A stretch of 56,577 bases of DNA from Herminiimonas sp. (GTDB lineage Bacteria; Pseudomonadota; Gammaproteobacteria; Burkholderiales; Burkholderiaceae_D): contig JAQGMR010000034.1 in NCBI GenBank assembly GCA_028292265.1, positions 1-56,577 on the forward strand, in the 5' to 3' direction. The notes below the pieces were generated by a model. It saw nothing but the letters and a program-made list of their open reading frames with translations. It was not told the origin of the DNA and did not search any database. Numbering within the stretch: the stretch's first letter is position 1; the number at the start of each line of letters is the position of its first letter. The translations under genes and the position numbers were made by a program. Below, in pieces: positions 42,807 through 51,343 of this stretch.

Positions 42807-43062
42807 TTGGTCGATTGTCCCAGATATTGGAACAAACAGTCTTCAGGACGCATGTTTATCTTAAATATCGGAATTGGTAAGGTGTGTGTGTCTGGCGAGC
42901 CGAGAAGACGCGACACTCGTTGAGAGAATGTTTCGGTGGCGGGCGTCACGTCGTGTTCGCTCGGCGCTGGCCACTATATCGTTCAAGGAAGGCGCCACCG
43001 ATGGGACTGACGGGTCAAATCTGACTCATATCTGCGTCAATGAGCTTCGTTAGGAAATCACA

Positions 43063-44037
43063 ATGAAAGCAGCATGGTATGAGAAGCAGGGCGCGGCAAA
43101 AGACGTGCTAATTGTCGGCGAGATGAACGACCCGGAGCCAGGCGAAGGGGAAGTACGGATTCGACTTGCCGCTTCGGGCATCAATCCCGGCGATGTGAAA
43201 AAACGCCAGAACGCTTTTGGATACGGCATGCCGTATTCACGCATTATTCCTCATAGCGACGGGGCAGGCACGGTCGATCAGGTCGGTCAGGGCGTGCCGC
43301 AGGAGTGGATCGGCAGGCGGGTATGGTGCCACGGCGCACAGACTTACCGCCCATTTGGAACCGCTGCCGAATACACCGTCGTGCCGGTGCAGCAGGCAGT
43401 GCCGCTTCCGTCGGCAATCTCGATGGAACAAGGCGCCTGTCTGGGGATTCCTGCCATTACCGCACATCGTGCCGTCCATGTGGCAGGCTCCGTTGACGGA
43501 CGTGCCGTGTTGGTACAGGGCGGTGCCGGAGCAGTCGGTGCATGGGCGGTGCAGCTTGCCCATCAGGCGGGCGCACGTGTTGTCGCGACTTGTCGGTCCG
43601 AGCGCGACCTGCAGGCCGTTGTGCAGGCAGGCGCAGACGACGTGTTGCTGATTGAAGAGACCTTGAGCCAACGTATCCGCGCCCTCGTACCTGACGGCAT
43701 TGAGCACATCGTTGAAGTGGCGTTCAGTGAAAACGTGCAGGTTGATATCGATGTCCTCGCGCCTGGTGGATCGATCGCCACCTATGCATCGCGCGATTTC
43801 AACCCGGAGATTCCATTCTGGCCGCTCGTTTTTGGGAACGTCAGCATCCACTTTATCGGAAGCGACGATATCCCTCAGGAGGCGAAGATTCAAGCCGGTC
43901 GCGACTTGAATCGCGCCCTAGAGCGAGGTTGGCAAGGCTTGCCTGTCGCCGCACGTTTTTCGTTGGACGATATCGCATCTGCGCACGAGATTGTGGAACG
44001 TTCAAGCAAGGCGGGGCGGGTGATTTTGACACTTTGA
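43063..44037 (+). CDS. NADPH:quinone oxidoreductase, zinc-free MDR family
   Basis: This 324-residue medium-chain reductase has AASGINPGDVKKR near residue 36 and HSDGAGTVDQVG near 64. The dinucleotide-binding loop QGGAGAVG lies at 152-159, and the usual end EIVERSSKAGRVILTL is present. It lacks zinc-binding cysteines, so it acts as a quinone or enone reductase rather than an alcohol dehydrogenase. The ATG has TTAGGAAAT nearby. It is divergent from a LysR gene and first in a row with a hydrolase and a tautomerase. Confidence 0.87.
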   Translation: MKAAWYEKQGAAKDVLIVGEMNDPEPGEGEVRIRLAASGINPGDVKKRQNAFGYGMPYSRIIPHSDGAGTVDQVGQGVPQEWIGRRVWCHGAQTYRPFGTAAEYTVVPVQQAVPLPSAISMEQGACLGIPAITAHRAVHVAGSVDGRAVLVQGGAGAVGAWAVQLAHQAGARVVATCRSERDLQAVVQAGADDVLLIEETLSQRIRALVPDGIEHIVEVAFSENVQVDIDVLAPGGSIATYASRDFNPEIPFWPLVFGNVSIHFIGSDDIPQEAKIQAGRDLNRALERGWQGLPVAARFSLDDIASAHEIVERSSKAGRVILTL

Positions 44038-44134
44038 GACGCACCGTGCGAAGAGTGCGCCACCGCTTGCTTCAATCTATTCTCTTTAACAAAGAACGCC
44101 GTAAATCACGGCTTCGTCACTCACCGGATTAGCT

Positions 44135-45133
44135 ATGCGCAATACCATTTCTGGAGTTGTACTTGCCTTTTCGCTGGCACTTTCGGCCGGCCAGTTAATG
44201 GCAGCGCCCGCCCTGGAGGCCCTTGGTAACGACTACACCTTTCCCAACAAGATTGAGGGACTACCGGGAAAGCTGTCCGACTTCAAGGGGTTGCAGATCA
44301 ATTCCTTTACCACCAACGACGGCGTCAAGCTCACATACTGGGAGGCCGGCGAAGGCAAGCCGCTCGTTTTCATTCCCGGCTGGTCGGCGAACGGGGCGGA
44401 GTACATTAACGTGATGTACCTGCTAAGCAAGCATTACCACGTCTATGTCCTCGACCCGCGCAACCAAGGCCTGTCGCAGCGCGTGGAATACGGCAGCCGC
44501 ATCTCCCGCTTTTCGATGGACCTCAAGGAGTTGGCCGACCACCTGAGCCTGGCGAAGGCCGACTACGTTGGATGGTCGATGGGGGCGGCGGTCCTGTGGA
44601 GCTACATCGATCTCTTCGGGACCAAGGGGATTCGAAAGATCGCCTTCGTCGATGAACCGATTTCCATTTACAGCCATGCGGATTGGTCCGAGCAGGAGCG
44701 CCGCGACGCAGGCGGCACGACGACCTCGCCTGAGCGGATGGTTGCTGCATTCACGGCTGGCGCACCGGTCAACAGTCTTGTCACCGACATGAAGCCGATC
44801 GAGCGAGCGATGTTGAAGGATTCGCCTGCCTTCCTAAACTCGGAGAGCTTTGCGAACGCGTTCATCAAAAACGACCCAAAGGCCCTTGCGCGGGTACTAT
44901 TCGACCACACAACCAACGACTGGCGCGATGTGGTACGCCACAAGATCGACGTGCCTGCCGCCATCTTCTCCGGCGAGGAGAGCAACAACCTGCCAAGCCA
45001 GCGCTGGGCTCAGTCAGTGATCCCAAACGCGACGCTTTACGCCTATTCAAAAGCGGAACAGGGAGATCACTTCCTGATGTTCAAGAATCCGTTCAAATTC
45101 ACCGCGGATCTTCGATCGTTCCTGGACCGCTAG
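44135..45133 (+). CDS. Exported alpha/beta-hydrolase
   Basis: This 332-residue hydrolase has a signal peptide (MRNTISGVVLAFSLALSAGQLMAAP), so it works in the periplasm or outside. The alpha/beta-hydrolase signature IPGWSANG and the nucleophile elbow GWSMGA with Ser at 148 are clear. The acid and His are in the C-terminal part (KAEQGDHFLMF includes the His). It resembles haloperoxidase-like hydrolases. It lies 97 bases after the quinone oxidoreductase gene. Probably an esterase; substrate unknown. Confidence 0.86.
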   Translation: MRNTISGVVLAFSLALSAGQLMAAPALEALGNDYTFPNKIEGLPGKLSDFKGLQINSFTTNDGVKLTYWEAGEGKPLVFIPGWSANGAEYINVMYLLSKHYHVYVLDPRNQGLSQRVEYGSRISRFSMDLKELADHLSLAKADYVGWSMGAAVLWSYIDLFGTKGIRKIAFVDEPISIYSHADWSEQERRDAGGTTTSPERMVAAFTAGAPVNSLVTDMKPIERAMLKDSPAFLNSESFANAFIKNDPKALARVLFDHTTNDWRDVVRHKIDVPAAIFSGEESNNLPSQRWAQSVIPNATLYAYSKAEQGDHFLMFKNPFKFTADLRSFLDR

Positions 45134-45276
45134 ATGCCCGCACCGTGAGTCGCGGCCGGTGCCGACCGGCTACGTGCTCGATCGAACCGTTGATTTTCGC
45201 TGAAAGATGCAACGGTTTGAGATGAGCTTTATTCGGCGAAATTTTGGATTTCCATCAATCGTTAAAGGAGCTTGAA

Positions 45277-45489
45277 ATGCCTGTCGTCCGCGTAAGTTGG
45301 TTTGAGGGTAAAGATGCAACCGCCAAGAAAGCGGTCGCCGCTGAAATCACCGAAAGCATCGTGAAAAACACCGGGACTAATCCCGATTACATTTACGTGA
45401 TCTTTGAAGACGTTGCCCCATCTAACTGGGCTGGCGGTGGCAAAATTTTCGGAGACGACAACGGCGATGAGTCGGAAGACCAGCCCTAG
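45277..45489 (+). CDS. 4-oxalocrotonate tautomerase-family protein
   Basis: This 70-residue protein starts MPVVRVSWFEG. Removal of Met would expose the catalytic Pro1. The ATG at 45277 has AAAGGAG upstream; an ATG at 45244 would bury the proline. The central helix TAKKAVAAEITESIVKNTG and the strand DYIYVIFEDVAPSNW are as in the 4-OT subgroup. It probably isomerises a dienol or works as a dehalogenase-type tautomerase. It is on the same strand as the reductase and hydrolase genes, so it may share their pathway. Confidence 0.85.
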   Translation: MPVVRVSWFEGKDATAKKAVAAEITESIVKNTGTNPDYIYVIFEDVAPSNWAGGGKIFGDDNGDESEDQP

Positions 45490-45538
45490 CGTTCTCCGTT
45501 AGGCAATGTCATCGCCATTGACAAGCATAGGATGAAGT

Positions 45539-46033
45539 ATGTCACCAACAAAGCTTAACCAACAGCGTACCAGCCTGCACATTGGCGAAGTCGAGACAGT
45601 TATTACTAGTGACTGTCCGTCTATGCCAAGTACCAGGCTGGTTATTCCGCTTGGCTCAATAAAAATCGGGCGTGAACACTTTAAACATCAACCGCCAACC
45701 GCGTTGGAAATGGAGCATGCAATTGAAGCCATTGAGGATGAGCTATTCCGGATTCGCGAATCGGTTGCAAGTGGCTCGACCCTTTTCACAGCAGACGAGA
45801 CAATCCGACAGATTGCCAGAGTAGCGGGTATTGATGATCAACGTGAACCGCATTTGAGCCGGGAGCTCGTTGAGCAAACGTTTGATCGTCTGGCTGCTTT
45901 AGCGATGGGGCGGCCAATAATGCAAGACCGGATTCCAACGGATCTAAGATTCGCCGCCACTCTGCTGATTCTTCGCGAGTTCATGCATCACCTTCAGTTT
46001 TCCTCGATCACATTTTTTGGGATGGAGTCATAA
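45539..46033 (+). CDS. Uncharacterised protein, 164 residues
   Basis: A conserved-looking but unrecognised protein. No signal peptide is visible. The middle is helical and acidic (ALEMEHAIEAIEDELFRIRESV). A C-terminal helix DLRFAATLLILREFMHHLQFSSI is followed directly by the end. A probable start at 45539 has AGGATGAAG upstream. It is 49 bases after the tautomerase gene. The stop codon overlaps the start of the decayed DUF3861 gene. No function is proposed. Confidence 0.7.
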   Translation: MSPTKLNQQRTSLHIGEVETVITSDCPSMPSTRLVIPLGSIKIGREHFKHQPPTALEMEHAIEAIEDELFRIRESVASGSTLFTADETIRQIARVAGIDDQREPHLSRELVEQTFDRLAALAMGRPIMQDRIPTDLRFAATLLILREFMHHLQFSSITFFGMES

Positions 46034-46238
46034 GCGCATATCAATACCAGTCCACAGTGGAGTGCTTGAGCGGCAAGCATGTTGGGCCGGAGGTGCACCA
46101 ACCAGTGGTTCTTGAAGTCGGGAATCACGATGAGATTTTTGACATCACCGAATTTGTCCGCCGGCACAGTCGTTCGACCATGCAGCGTTAGCGGTCGGCA
46201 TGAACCTATTTAGCAAGGCCGTGCTTGAGCACAAATAG
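46030..46238 (+). pseudogene. Decayed DUF3861-family gene
   Basis: The text SAYQYQSTVECLSG, then VVLEVGNHDEIFDITEFVRRHSR, matches DUF3861 proteins, which have a conserved VGNHDEIF motif. The frame ends at a TAG, but in a shifted frame FDHAALAVGMNLFSKAVLEHK continues the family C terminus to TAG at 46236-46238. Adding one T near 46168 would join them. At the 5' end an ATA takes the place of the expected ATG. So at least a one-base deletion, and perhaps a lost start, inactivated the gene; a sequencing error is an alternative. Confidence 0.7.
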
Positions 46239-46361
46239 GATCCACTATCTGCTGCAATTCTCACAGCCTATCAGTCGATGGCGGAACCTACCTGCACTGA
46301 ACGCTAGATACATGCACCGCCTATCCCCATGGAAGTGGAGCGCCGCAAAACGTATCAGTAG

Positions 46362-47285
46362 TCAAAGTTCAAGCATATGACCCGCGGCGACCCAAGCGTC
46401 GATTCCCCCGTGTAACGGTCGCACTCGCGAGTAACCCTTCTGCATCAGCAGTTTAGCAACGCGTGCGGCGGACGCTTCATTCGGGCAATCGCAATAGACA
46501 ATCACTTCGGTACCGGGTGGGATATCGAGAGCGAGTTCGCTGATGCCTTGCATCGGGACGGTCATGGCGCCGGGAATATGGCCTTCGGTCCGGGCATGAG
46601 ATGGCCGTACATCGACGATCGTCGGCACAGCGCCGGCAAGCCTTAACTCGTGAAGCTCGCTTACAGAGATGCGGGCCATTCGCAACGACTTCATGAACTG
46701 GTGGCGTTGCCACCACCTGTGAGCAATGAACCCGACCAGTACCATCGCAATGATCAGCAAAGCCCATTCCCCCAGACTTCCGAGTACCTGCAACAGGTCG
46801 TCCACGGTGGTACGGAATAACCATCCCAACCAAATGGCGGAGCCGGACCAAAGTAACGCGCCCAAGCCATCGAACACTAGAAATTTGGTCAGCCCAGTGC
46901 CGAGTGTGCCGGCTAGTGCACTGCCTATTGATGCGAACCCAGGAACAAACTTGGCAATCAGGAGGGAAGAAGCGCCCCAGCGCAGATAAATTGACTCCGT
47001 CTGGCTGACACAGGAATCCGGTGAAAGAGAGATGCGGCAAAGCGTCGCCATGACCCTTCGCCCATACCGCCTACCTGCCATGTACCAGGCAATATCGGCG
47101 AGGAGTGCGGCACAGACTGCGGTGATGAGCAGCGTTGGGATTGAGTAGTCGCTTCGAGCTGACAGTGCACCGGTGATTATCAACGTAGGATAGGCAGGGA
47201 GCGGCGCTCCGAGCTGTTCCACCAAAACATTGACGAATACGGCCACGAGGCCGTATTGCTCGATAAACGCAAGAAGATAGTTCAT
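46362..47285 (-). CDS. DedA-family membrane protein fused to a rhodanese domain
   Basis: This 307-residue protein has an N-terminal DedA (SNARE-associated) domain of about 190 residues: VNVLVEQLGAPLPAYPTLIITGAL, then LLADIAWYMAGRRYGRRV and FVPGFASIGSALAGTLG. A C-terminal rhodanese domain follows (VDVRPSHARTEGHIPGAMTVP, with active-site C265 in VYCDCPNEASA). DedA proteins move or flip lipids and keep membrane potential; rhodaneses transfer sulfur. The fusion is a known but uncommon architecture. It is probably alone in its transcript. The rhodanese cysteine is in place. Confidence 0.88.
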   Translation of the reverse strand: MNYLLAFIEQYGLVAVFVNVLVEQLGAPLPAYPTLIITGALSARSDYSIPTLLITAVCAALLADIAWYMAGRRYGRRVMATLCRISLSPDSCVSQTESIYLRWGASSLLIAKFVPGFASIGSALAGTLGTGLTKFLVFDGLGALLWSGSAIWLGWLFRTTVDDLLQVLGSLGEWALLIIAMVLVGFIAHRWWQRHQFMKSLRMARISVSELHELRLAGAVPTIVDVRPSHARTEGHIPGAMTVPMQGISELALDIPPGTEVIVYCDCPNEASAARVAKLLMQKGYSRVRPLHGGIDAWVAAGHMLEL

Positions 47286-47455
47286 GCTGCTCTTAACGAG
47301 TTGGTAAGGCGGGAGGCATTCATACTAGGGGGCTTGATAAACAGCGTACGTTAGCATGGGCCAGGACGACTCCGGGTGGAGGGTGAATTCATTTTGATTC
47401 AGATTTCCTTCGTGTGCTAGATCGAATTTTCGGGTGTGCCTCATGGTGCCCGCTT

Positions 47456-48013
47456 TCAACGCAGGAGCCAGCGACCGAATAACCGGACGAACACGGGCAT
47501 TAGCCAATAAACCATCACGCCTGAAATTGACGTGGCGATAAGCGCCTTGAGCAGTAGGCCCGGCAGAACTATCGTGAGAGCGCTCGCCCCAATATCGACC
47601 AGCCAAGGGATCACTACCGTCAGCGGGAATACTGCCATGGTCGAAAGAATCCATTGCTTCCAACGCTTTGGGGCATGGTTACCGTGAGGCGGCGTGAACC
47701 AGAAGTCAGAATCGGCGTGGACCCGATAACGCTCTTCCCGCGCCAACAGCGGCTTTGCCTCCTTGAGCAAGGCCGCTCGAATTTTGGAGGCTTGCCACGC
47801 GTGCGCCTTGGTAGCACTGGTAAAGCGCAAGACCACTACGTATCGCAAGCCCGGTCCCACCGGCTTAATGACGTCGGTGGCGAGATATCCAGGAAAAGCC
47901 TGATGTGCCCGCATAGCCTTGAGCATCCATCGTTCATAATCGACACGGTGCGCTGCGTGCACGTCGTGGACGATAACGCTCGTGCCATGGTCGTCGTTAG
48001 TCGACGCGCTCAT
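47456..48013 (-). CDS. ABM-domain protein with two C-terminal membrane helices
   Basis: This 185-residue protein has an N-terminal antibiotic-biosynthesis-monooxygenase-like (ferredoxin-fold) domain, about residues 10-100 (SVIVHDVHAAHRVDYERWMLKAM). Two hydrophobic helices follow (QWILSTMAVFPLTVVIPWLV, ATSISGVMVYWLMPVFV). This matches the COG3224-type architecture seen in other proteobacteria. It may bind a quinone or antioxidant at the membrane. It lies on the minus strand like its neighbours but is spaced from them, so co-transcription is uncertain. Confidence 0.8.
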   Translation of the reverse strand: MSASTNDDHGTSVIVHDVHAAHRVDYERWMLKAMRAHQAFPGYLATDVIKPVGPGLRYVVVLRFTSATKAHAWQASKIRAALLKEAKPLLAREERYRVHADSDFWFTPPHGNHAPKRWKQWILSTMAVFPLTVVIPWLVDIGASALTIVLPGLLLKALIATSISGVMVYWLMPVFVRLFGRWLLR

Positions 48014-48205
48014 TGTTGTTCCTTTTCGAAGTAGCGTTTTTCAACGACCGCGATCTGCCCTGGAGGCGCAACCCGGAGAGCCGCGGGGCTTTCCAGGTTC
48101 GGCGTCGAAGCGAGTGTCGAAGAAAGTTTCAGCTCTGGTTCCGGCGCTCAGCATTGCGTAGAGACGGAATCAGGCAGAGGGCGCGACCGAGCGACTGTTG
48201 TGGCC

Positions 48206-48307
48206 TCACGCGAAGACAATAACCGGCTTAATGGTCACCCCTGAAGCCGAGTCTGCGAACGCTTGATTGATCGCTTCGAGCTTATAGGTCGTGATGGTGG
48301 TACTCAT
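48206..48307 (-). pseudogene. C-terminal relic of an alcohol dehydrogenase gene
   Basis: A 33-codon reading frame begins ATG, overlapping the stop codon of the dioxygenase gene by two bases (48304-48307), and encodes TYKLEAINQAFADSASG, then KPVIVF. That is the usual C-terminal segment of zinc-type alcohol dehydrogenases, in which a helix of the form EDINQAFAD precedes IRPVIVF. The other 300 or more residues are missing. It is likely the remnant of a gene deleted after insertion near the dioxygenase, though the coupled ATG might still allow a mini-protein to be made. Confidence 0.65.
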
Positions 48308-49179
48308 TGGCTAATCTCCAAGTCGTGGTTGAGTCCAGAAAAAGTTTGGATATCTGCTACGTGGTTTATGGCCGCGGTGCTTCCAAACTGGTAAGTCGCC
48401 ATCGCAACGCTCATTACATGATCCACAAACAGGCGACGTCCTACGTCATCGCCTGCAGCGCCGGCGACAACCATCAGGGGAATCAAGTGGTCTTCCCTGG
48501 GATGCGCCAAACGCGCGCCAGGCGCTGCTTCCCATGCCGCCAGCATTTCGTCACGCAGTTTCGCTGTCGGCGCGGTAACGGCGGAGTTCAAGTACGATTC
48601 AAACGCGTCTGCAACGGGGGTTGACTCACTGCGTCCGAATCCACGCATGTTGTGATACGTGAGGCCGCTACCGATTATTAATACGCCTTCGTCGCGCAGC
48701 GGTGCCAGTGCCTCGCCAACGCGGATATGCTCTAAGGGGTCATACGTGGACTTAAGCGACAGCAGGACAATGGGAACATCAGCCTTCGGAAACATAAGTT
48801 CAAGTGGAACAAAGGTCCCGTGGTCGAATCCCCGGTTCCGATCTTCCAAAACTTGCCTGCCGTCTTTCATCAGTAAGGCGCGCACTCGCTGAGCCAAAGC
48901 CGGTGACCCGGGTGCTGGGTACTGAAACCTATAGGTGTGTTCTGGAAACCCCGAGTAGTCATATTCCATCCGCGGCTGCTCGGCGGTCGACACCGTAAAC
49001 TCACTAGCCTCCCAATGACCGGTTATAACCAGAACTGCCTTCGGCTTCGACGGAAGTAGACCTGGCAGCTTGCGAAATTCGCTTTCCGTTTTCGCGAAAC
49101 GCTCCTTCATGCCATCAACATACGGCCAGGGGCCGCCGCCATGAGAGAGGAAAAAAGTGGGGAATCTTGTAGCTGCCAT
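48304..49179 (-). CDS. Extradiol (LigB/DODA) dioxygenase-family protein, YgiD-like
   Basis: This 291-residue zinc or iron enzyme has the class III extradiol dioxygenase fold (LigB/4,5-DOPA dioxygenase). Metal-ligand histidines include H13 (FLSHGGGP), H55 (ITGHWEAS) and H231 (REDHLIP), and catalytic H120 (FDHGTF), as well as H176. Residue order and length fit YgiD-like proteins, which cleave DOPA or other catechols. It follows a DoxX gene on the same strand with 61 bases between, and a LysR regulator lies divergently further upstream. Substrate is undetermined. Confidence 0.88.
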   Translation of the reverse strand: MAATRFPTFFLSHGGGPWPYVDGMKERFAKTESEFRKLPGLLPSKPKAVLVITGHWEASEFTVSTAEQPRMEYDYSGFPEHTYRFQYPAPGSPALAQRVRALLMKDGRQVLEDRNRGFDHGTFVPLELMFPKADVPIVLLSLKSTYDPLEHIRVGEALAPLRDEGVLIIGSGLTYHNMRGFGRSESTPVADAFESYLNSAVTAPTAKLRDEMLAAWEAAPGARLAHPREDHLIPLMVVAGAAGDDVGRRLFVDHVMSVAMATYQFGSTAAINHVADIQTFSGLNHDLEISQ

Positions 49180-49240
49180 GACGAACCTCTTATCGTATTA
49201 GTTTGATGTTTCGTGCATTACATCGGGCCTTCGCTTTCGA

Positions 49241-49642
49241 CTAAGCCCGATTGCGGGCCGCATCGATACTGGCCGTACCGCCGCCAGCCACGGCCAGGTA
49301 AAGGAACGCGAAGCAATACAGCACGGCGAGCTCGCCCTGGTTCAAGATGGGCAGAGCACCCTGCGGCGCATGTGCCATGAAATAGGCGACTGCCATAAAA
49401 CCAGAGAGAATGAAGGCTACCGGCCTGGTGAAAAGACCAAGAACGATAAGCAAACCTCCAACCAGTTCGAGCACACCGGCAAGGCCTATAAGCGAGACCA
49501 ATTTCAGGCCGTCAAACATGGCAACATGCGGCACGCCGAGTAGCTTGGCAGCGCCATGCTGCAGAAACAATAAGCCGACGACGATGCGCAATACGCTGAG
49601 AAGGCGAGGGGTCCAGATGCTGATAAATTTTTGATCAATCAC
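49241..49642 (-). CDS. DoxX-family membrane protein
   Basis: This 133-residue membrane protein has DoxX-type helices: RLLSVLRIVVGLLFLQHGAAKLLGV, LVSLIGLAGVLELVGGLLIVLGLFTR and AFILSGFMAVAYFMAHAPQG. The LQHGxxKL motif is the family hallmark. It lies between the F420-type reductase gene and the dioxygenase gene, with a strong hairpin before it. It may link these oxidoreductases to the quinone pool. It is not the same subgroup as the DoxX at 32560. Confidence 0.88.
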   Translation of the reverse strand: MIDQKFISIWTPRLLSVLRIVVGLLFLQHGAAKLLGVPHVAMFDGLKLVSLIGLAGVLELVGGLLIVLGLFTRPVAFILSGFMAVAYFMAHAPQGALPILNQGELAVLYCFAFLYLAVAGGGTASIDAARNRA

Positions 49643-49695
49643 GATGTTCTCCGGTATAAAGATGTTTAAGGGTTTGTCGGCGAGGCCAACAAGGA

Positions 49696-49719
49696 CCCTG
49701 GGGCCGGAATCGGCCCCAG
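49696..49719. other. Ten-base-pair intercistronic hairpin
   Basis: CCTGGGGCCG and CGGCCCCAGG form a perfect 10-bp stem with a four-base loop between the reductase stop and the DoxX start, without a following T tract. Its position suggests control of message decay or relative output of the two genes. It could also be a weak transcriptional attenuator. Confidence 0.65.
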
Positions 49720-49732
49720 GCCTTGACTGCGT

Positions 49733-50308
49733 TTAGTGGATCAACTTGAAGCCGATGTCCGGCCCATTTCCCAGAACATAACCAAGCTGGATATTGAAGA
49801 AGCCAAGGGCTTCCAGTTGCCGCGCATTCTTCAACGGGCCTGCATCAATTGCATCAAATCCGATTGCTCTCCCCAGTTCCAGCACTGATGCCCGTGCTGC
49901 TGCATTGTCGCCCGCCGCAAAGACACTCAACTGCTGGCCACTGACTTTTCCGTCGCTCATATGTTGAGCGAATACGGTGTTGAAACTTTTGACGACATTC
50001 GCCTGCGGAAGCGCTTTCTGCAGTTCTTCCGCTCCGCTGGTCGTGAAGCCGATCGCGAGCTGCATGTCGGGGGTTAAAGCGTTGGTCGCATCAACAATCG
50101 TTTTGGCGTTGGCCGCATTGCCGATTTCAGCCACCACTGCCGCGATCGCTCCGAATGGGACCGCAACCATGATCGTGTCAGCCCATGTCGACGCCTCGGC
50201 TATTTGGCCTTGCTTTGCAGTGCGCACCTCGTAGCCGGCACGGGTTAAGCCTTTTTCCAGGGCGCCGCCGACATTGCCAGCACCGATAATTGCGATTTTC
50301 TTGCTCAT
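49733..50308 (-). CDS. NADPH-dependent F420-reductase-like protein
   Basis: This 191-residue Rossmann protein matches the NADP-binding domain of F420:NADP oxidoreductase-type proteins: IAIIGAGNVGGALEKGLTRAGYEV at the start with the binding loop GAGNVGG. VDATNALTPDMQLAIGFTTSGAEELQKALPQANVVKSFNTVFAQHM, typical of the family, follows. The start ATG at 50308 is chosen over an upstream in-frame one for that reason. It is 157 bases from the divergent LysR gene and is the likely first gene of the unit of reductase, DoxX and dioxygenase. Confidence 0.87.
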   Translation of the reverse strand: MSKKIAIIGAGNVGGALEKGLTRAGYEVRTAKQGQIAEASTWADTIMVAVPFGAIAAVVAEIGNAANAKTIVDATNALTPDMQLAIGFTTSGAEELQKALPQANVVKSFNTVFAQHMSDGKVSGQQLSVFAAGDNAAARASVLELGRAIGFDAIDAGPLKNARQLEALGFFNIQLGYVLGNGPDIGFKLIH

Positions 50309-50465
50309 GTTGATTCCTAAATAATTAGGTGCGTTACCGTTTTGGATTCGCACTAGATGGATCAAAAACTTCTAGTCGCCTGCTGATGAATGAAGCTTAG
50401 GTCTTTGTGAAACTATCCGCTAGACGGTAAAATTGGGAATGACTGTGCAAAAACTGGGATAATTC

Positions 50466-51335
50466 ATGGATCTGGATGCGATCGCCGTGTTCGTCAAAGT
50501 TGTGGAGGCAGGCAGCTTTTCCGGGGCGGCCAGGTTGTTGAACATGCCAAAAACGACGGTGAGCGCCAAAGTCGCCGCCCTGGAAAAGCGCCTGGGTGTG
50601 AACCTGATCCAGCGCACAACCCGCAAGCTTTATGTCACTGAGTCCGGCGACAAATATTTTCATCACTGCGCGAACGCAATCAGGGAAGTTGAACTGGGTG
50701 AAGCGGCTCTGCACTCGTCCCAAAGCAAGCCGACTGGTCTGCTCAAGATCACGGTTCCGGTCGACCTCGGGCACACGCTGCTGCCTCGCATCACACAGGC
50801 GTACCTTGCGAAATATCCAGACGTCTCTGTGGAGCTGCTGGTGACAAACCGCAGCGTCGATTTGGTAGGGGAGGGGATTGACCTTGCCATTCGGGCTGGC
50901 GCGTTGAAAGACTCTTCTTTGATTGCCAAACGTTTTTTCGAATTGCGTGCGAACCTCTGGGCAGCGCCAGCCTATTTGAAACAGTGCGGCAAAATCAGCC
51001 ATCCCCGTGACTTGGTCAAGGCCTCGTTCGTCGGCTTTTCAAAGACCAGGTCGATCACGCTAACGGACGGGAAATCGGAGGTAGAAACAGAAGTCACCGG
51101 ACGCGCGTCTGCAGACGATCTTGAAACGATAAAGGCCTTGCTGATTCTCGGGGAAGGCATCGGTTGGCTGCCTGATTTTTTGGCCGCCGATGCGGTTGCG
51201 AACGGTGCATTGGAGCCCGTTCTGAAGAGGTGGGATGTGAAACTTGGCGGCGCCTTCTATTTCGTTTACACCGGCCGCAAATACGCTTCACCGAAAGTGC
51301 AGGCATTCATACAAACGGCATTGAGCATGCGTTAA
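50466..51335 (+). CDS. LysR-family transcriptional regulator
   Basis: This 289-residue regulator has the winged helix DAIAVFVKVVEAGSFSGAARLLNMPKTTVSAKVAALEKRLGVNLIQRTTRKL and a full LysR effector domain (TGLLKITVPVDLGHTLLPRITQAYL). It lies divergently from the NADPH-dependent reductase gene, with 157 bases between, and probably controls the reductase/DoxX/dioxygenase unit. The ATG has no strong ribosome site. It ends 8 bases before the end of the LacI gene on the opposite strand, so the two are convergent. Confidence 0.88.
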   Translation: MDLDAIAVFVKVVEAGSFSGAARLLNMPKTTVSAKVAALEKRLGVNLIQRTTRKLYVTESGDKYFHHCANAIREVELGEAALHSSQSKPTGLLKITVPVDLGHTLLPRITQAYLAKYPDVSVELLVTNRSVDLVGEGIDLAIRAGALKDSSLIAKRFFELRANLWAAPAYLKQCGKISHPRDLVKASFVGFSKTRSITLTDGKSEVETEVTGRASADDLETIKALLILGEGIGWLPDFLAADAVANGALEPVLKRWDVKLGGAFYFVYTGRKYASPKVQAFIQTALSMR

Positions 51336-51343
51336 ATTTGCTT

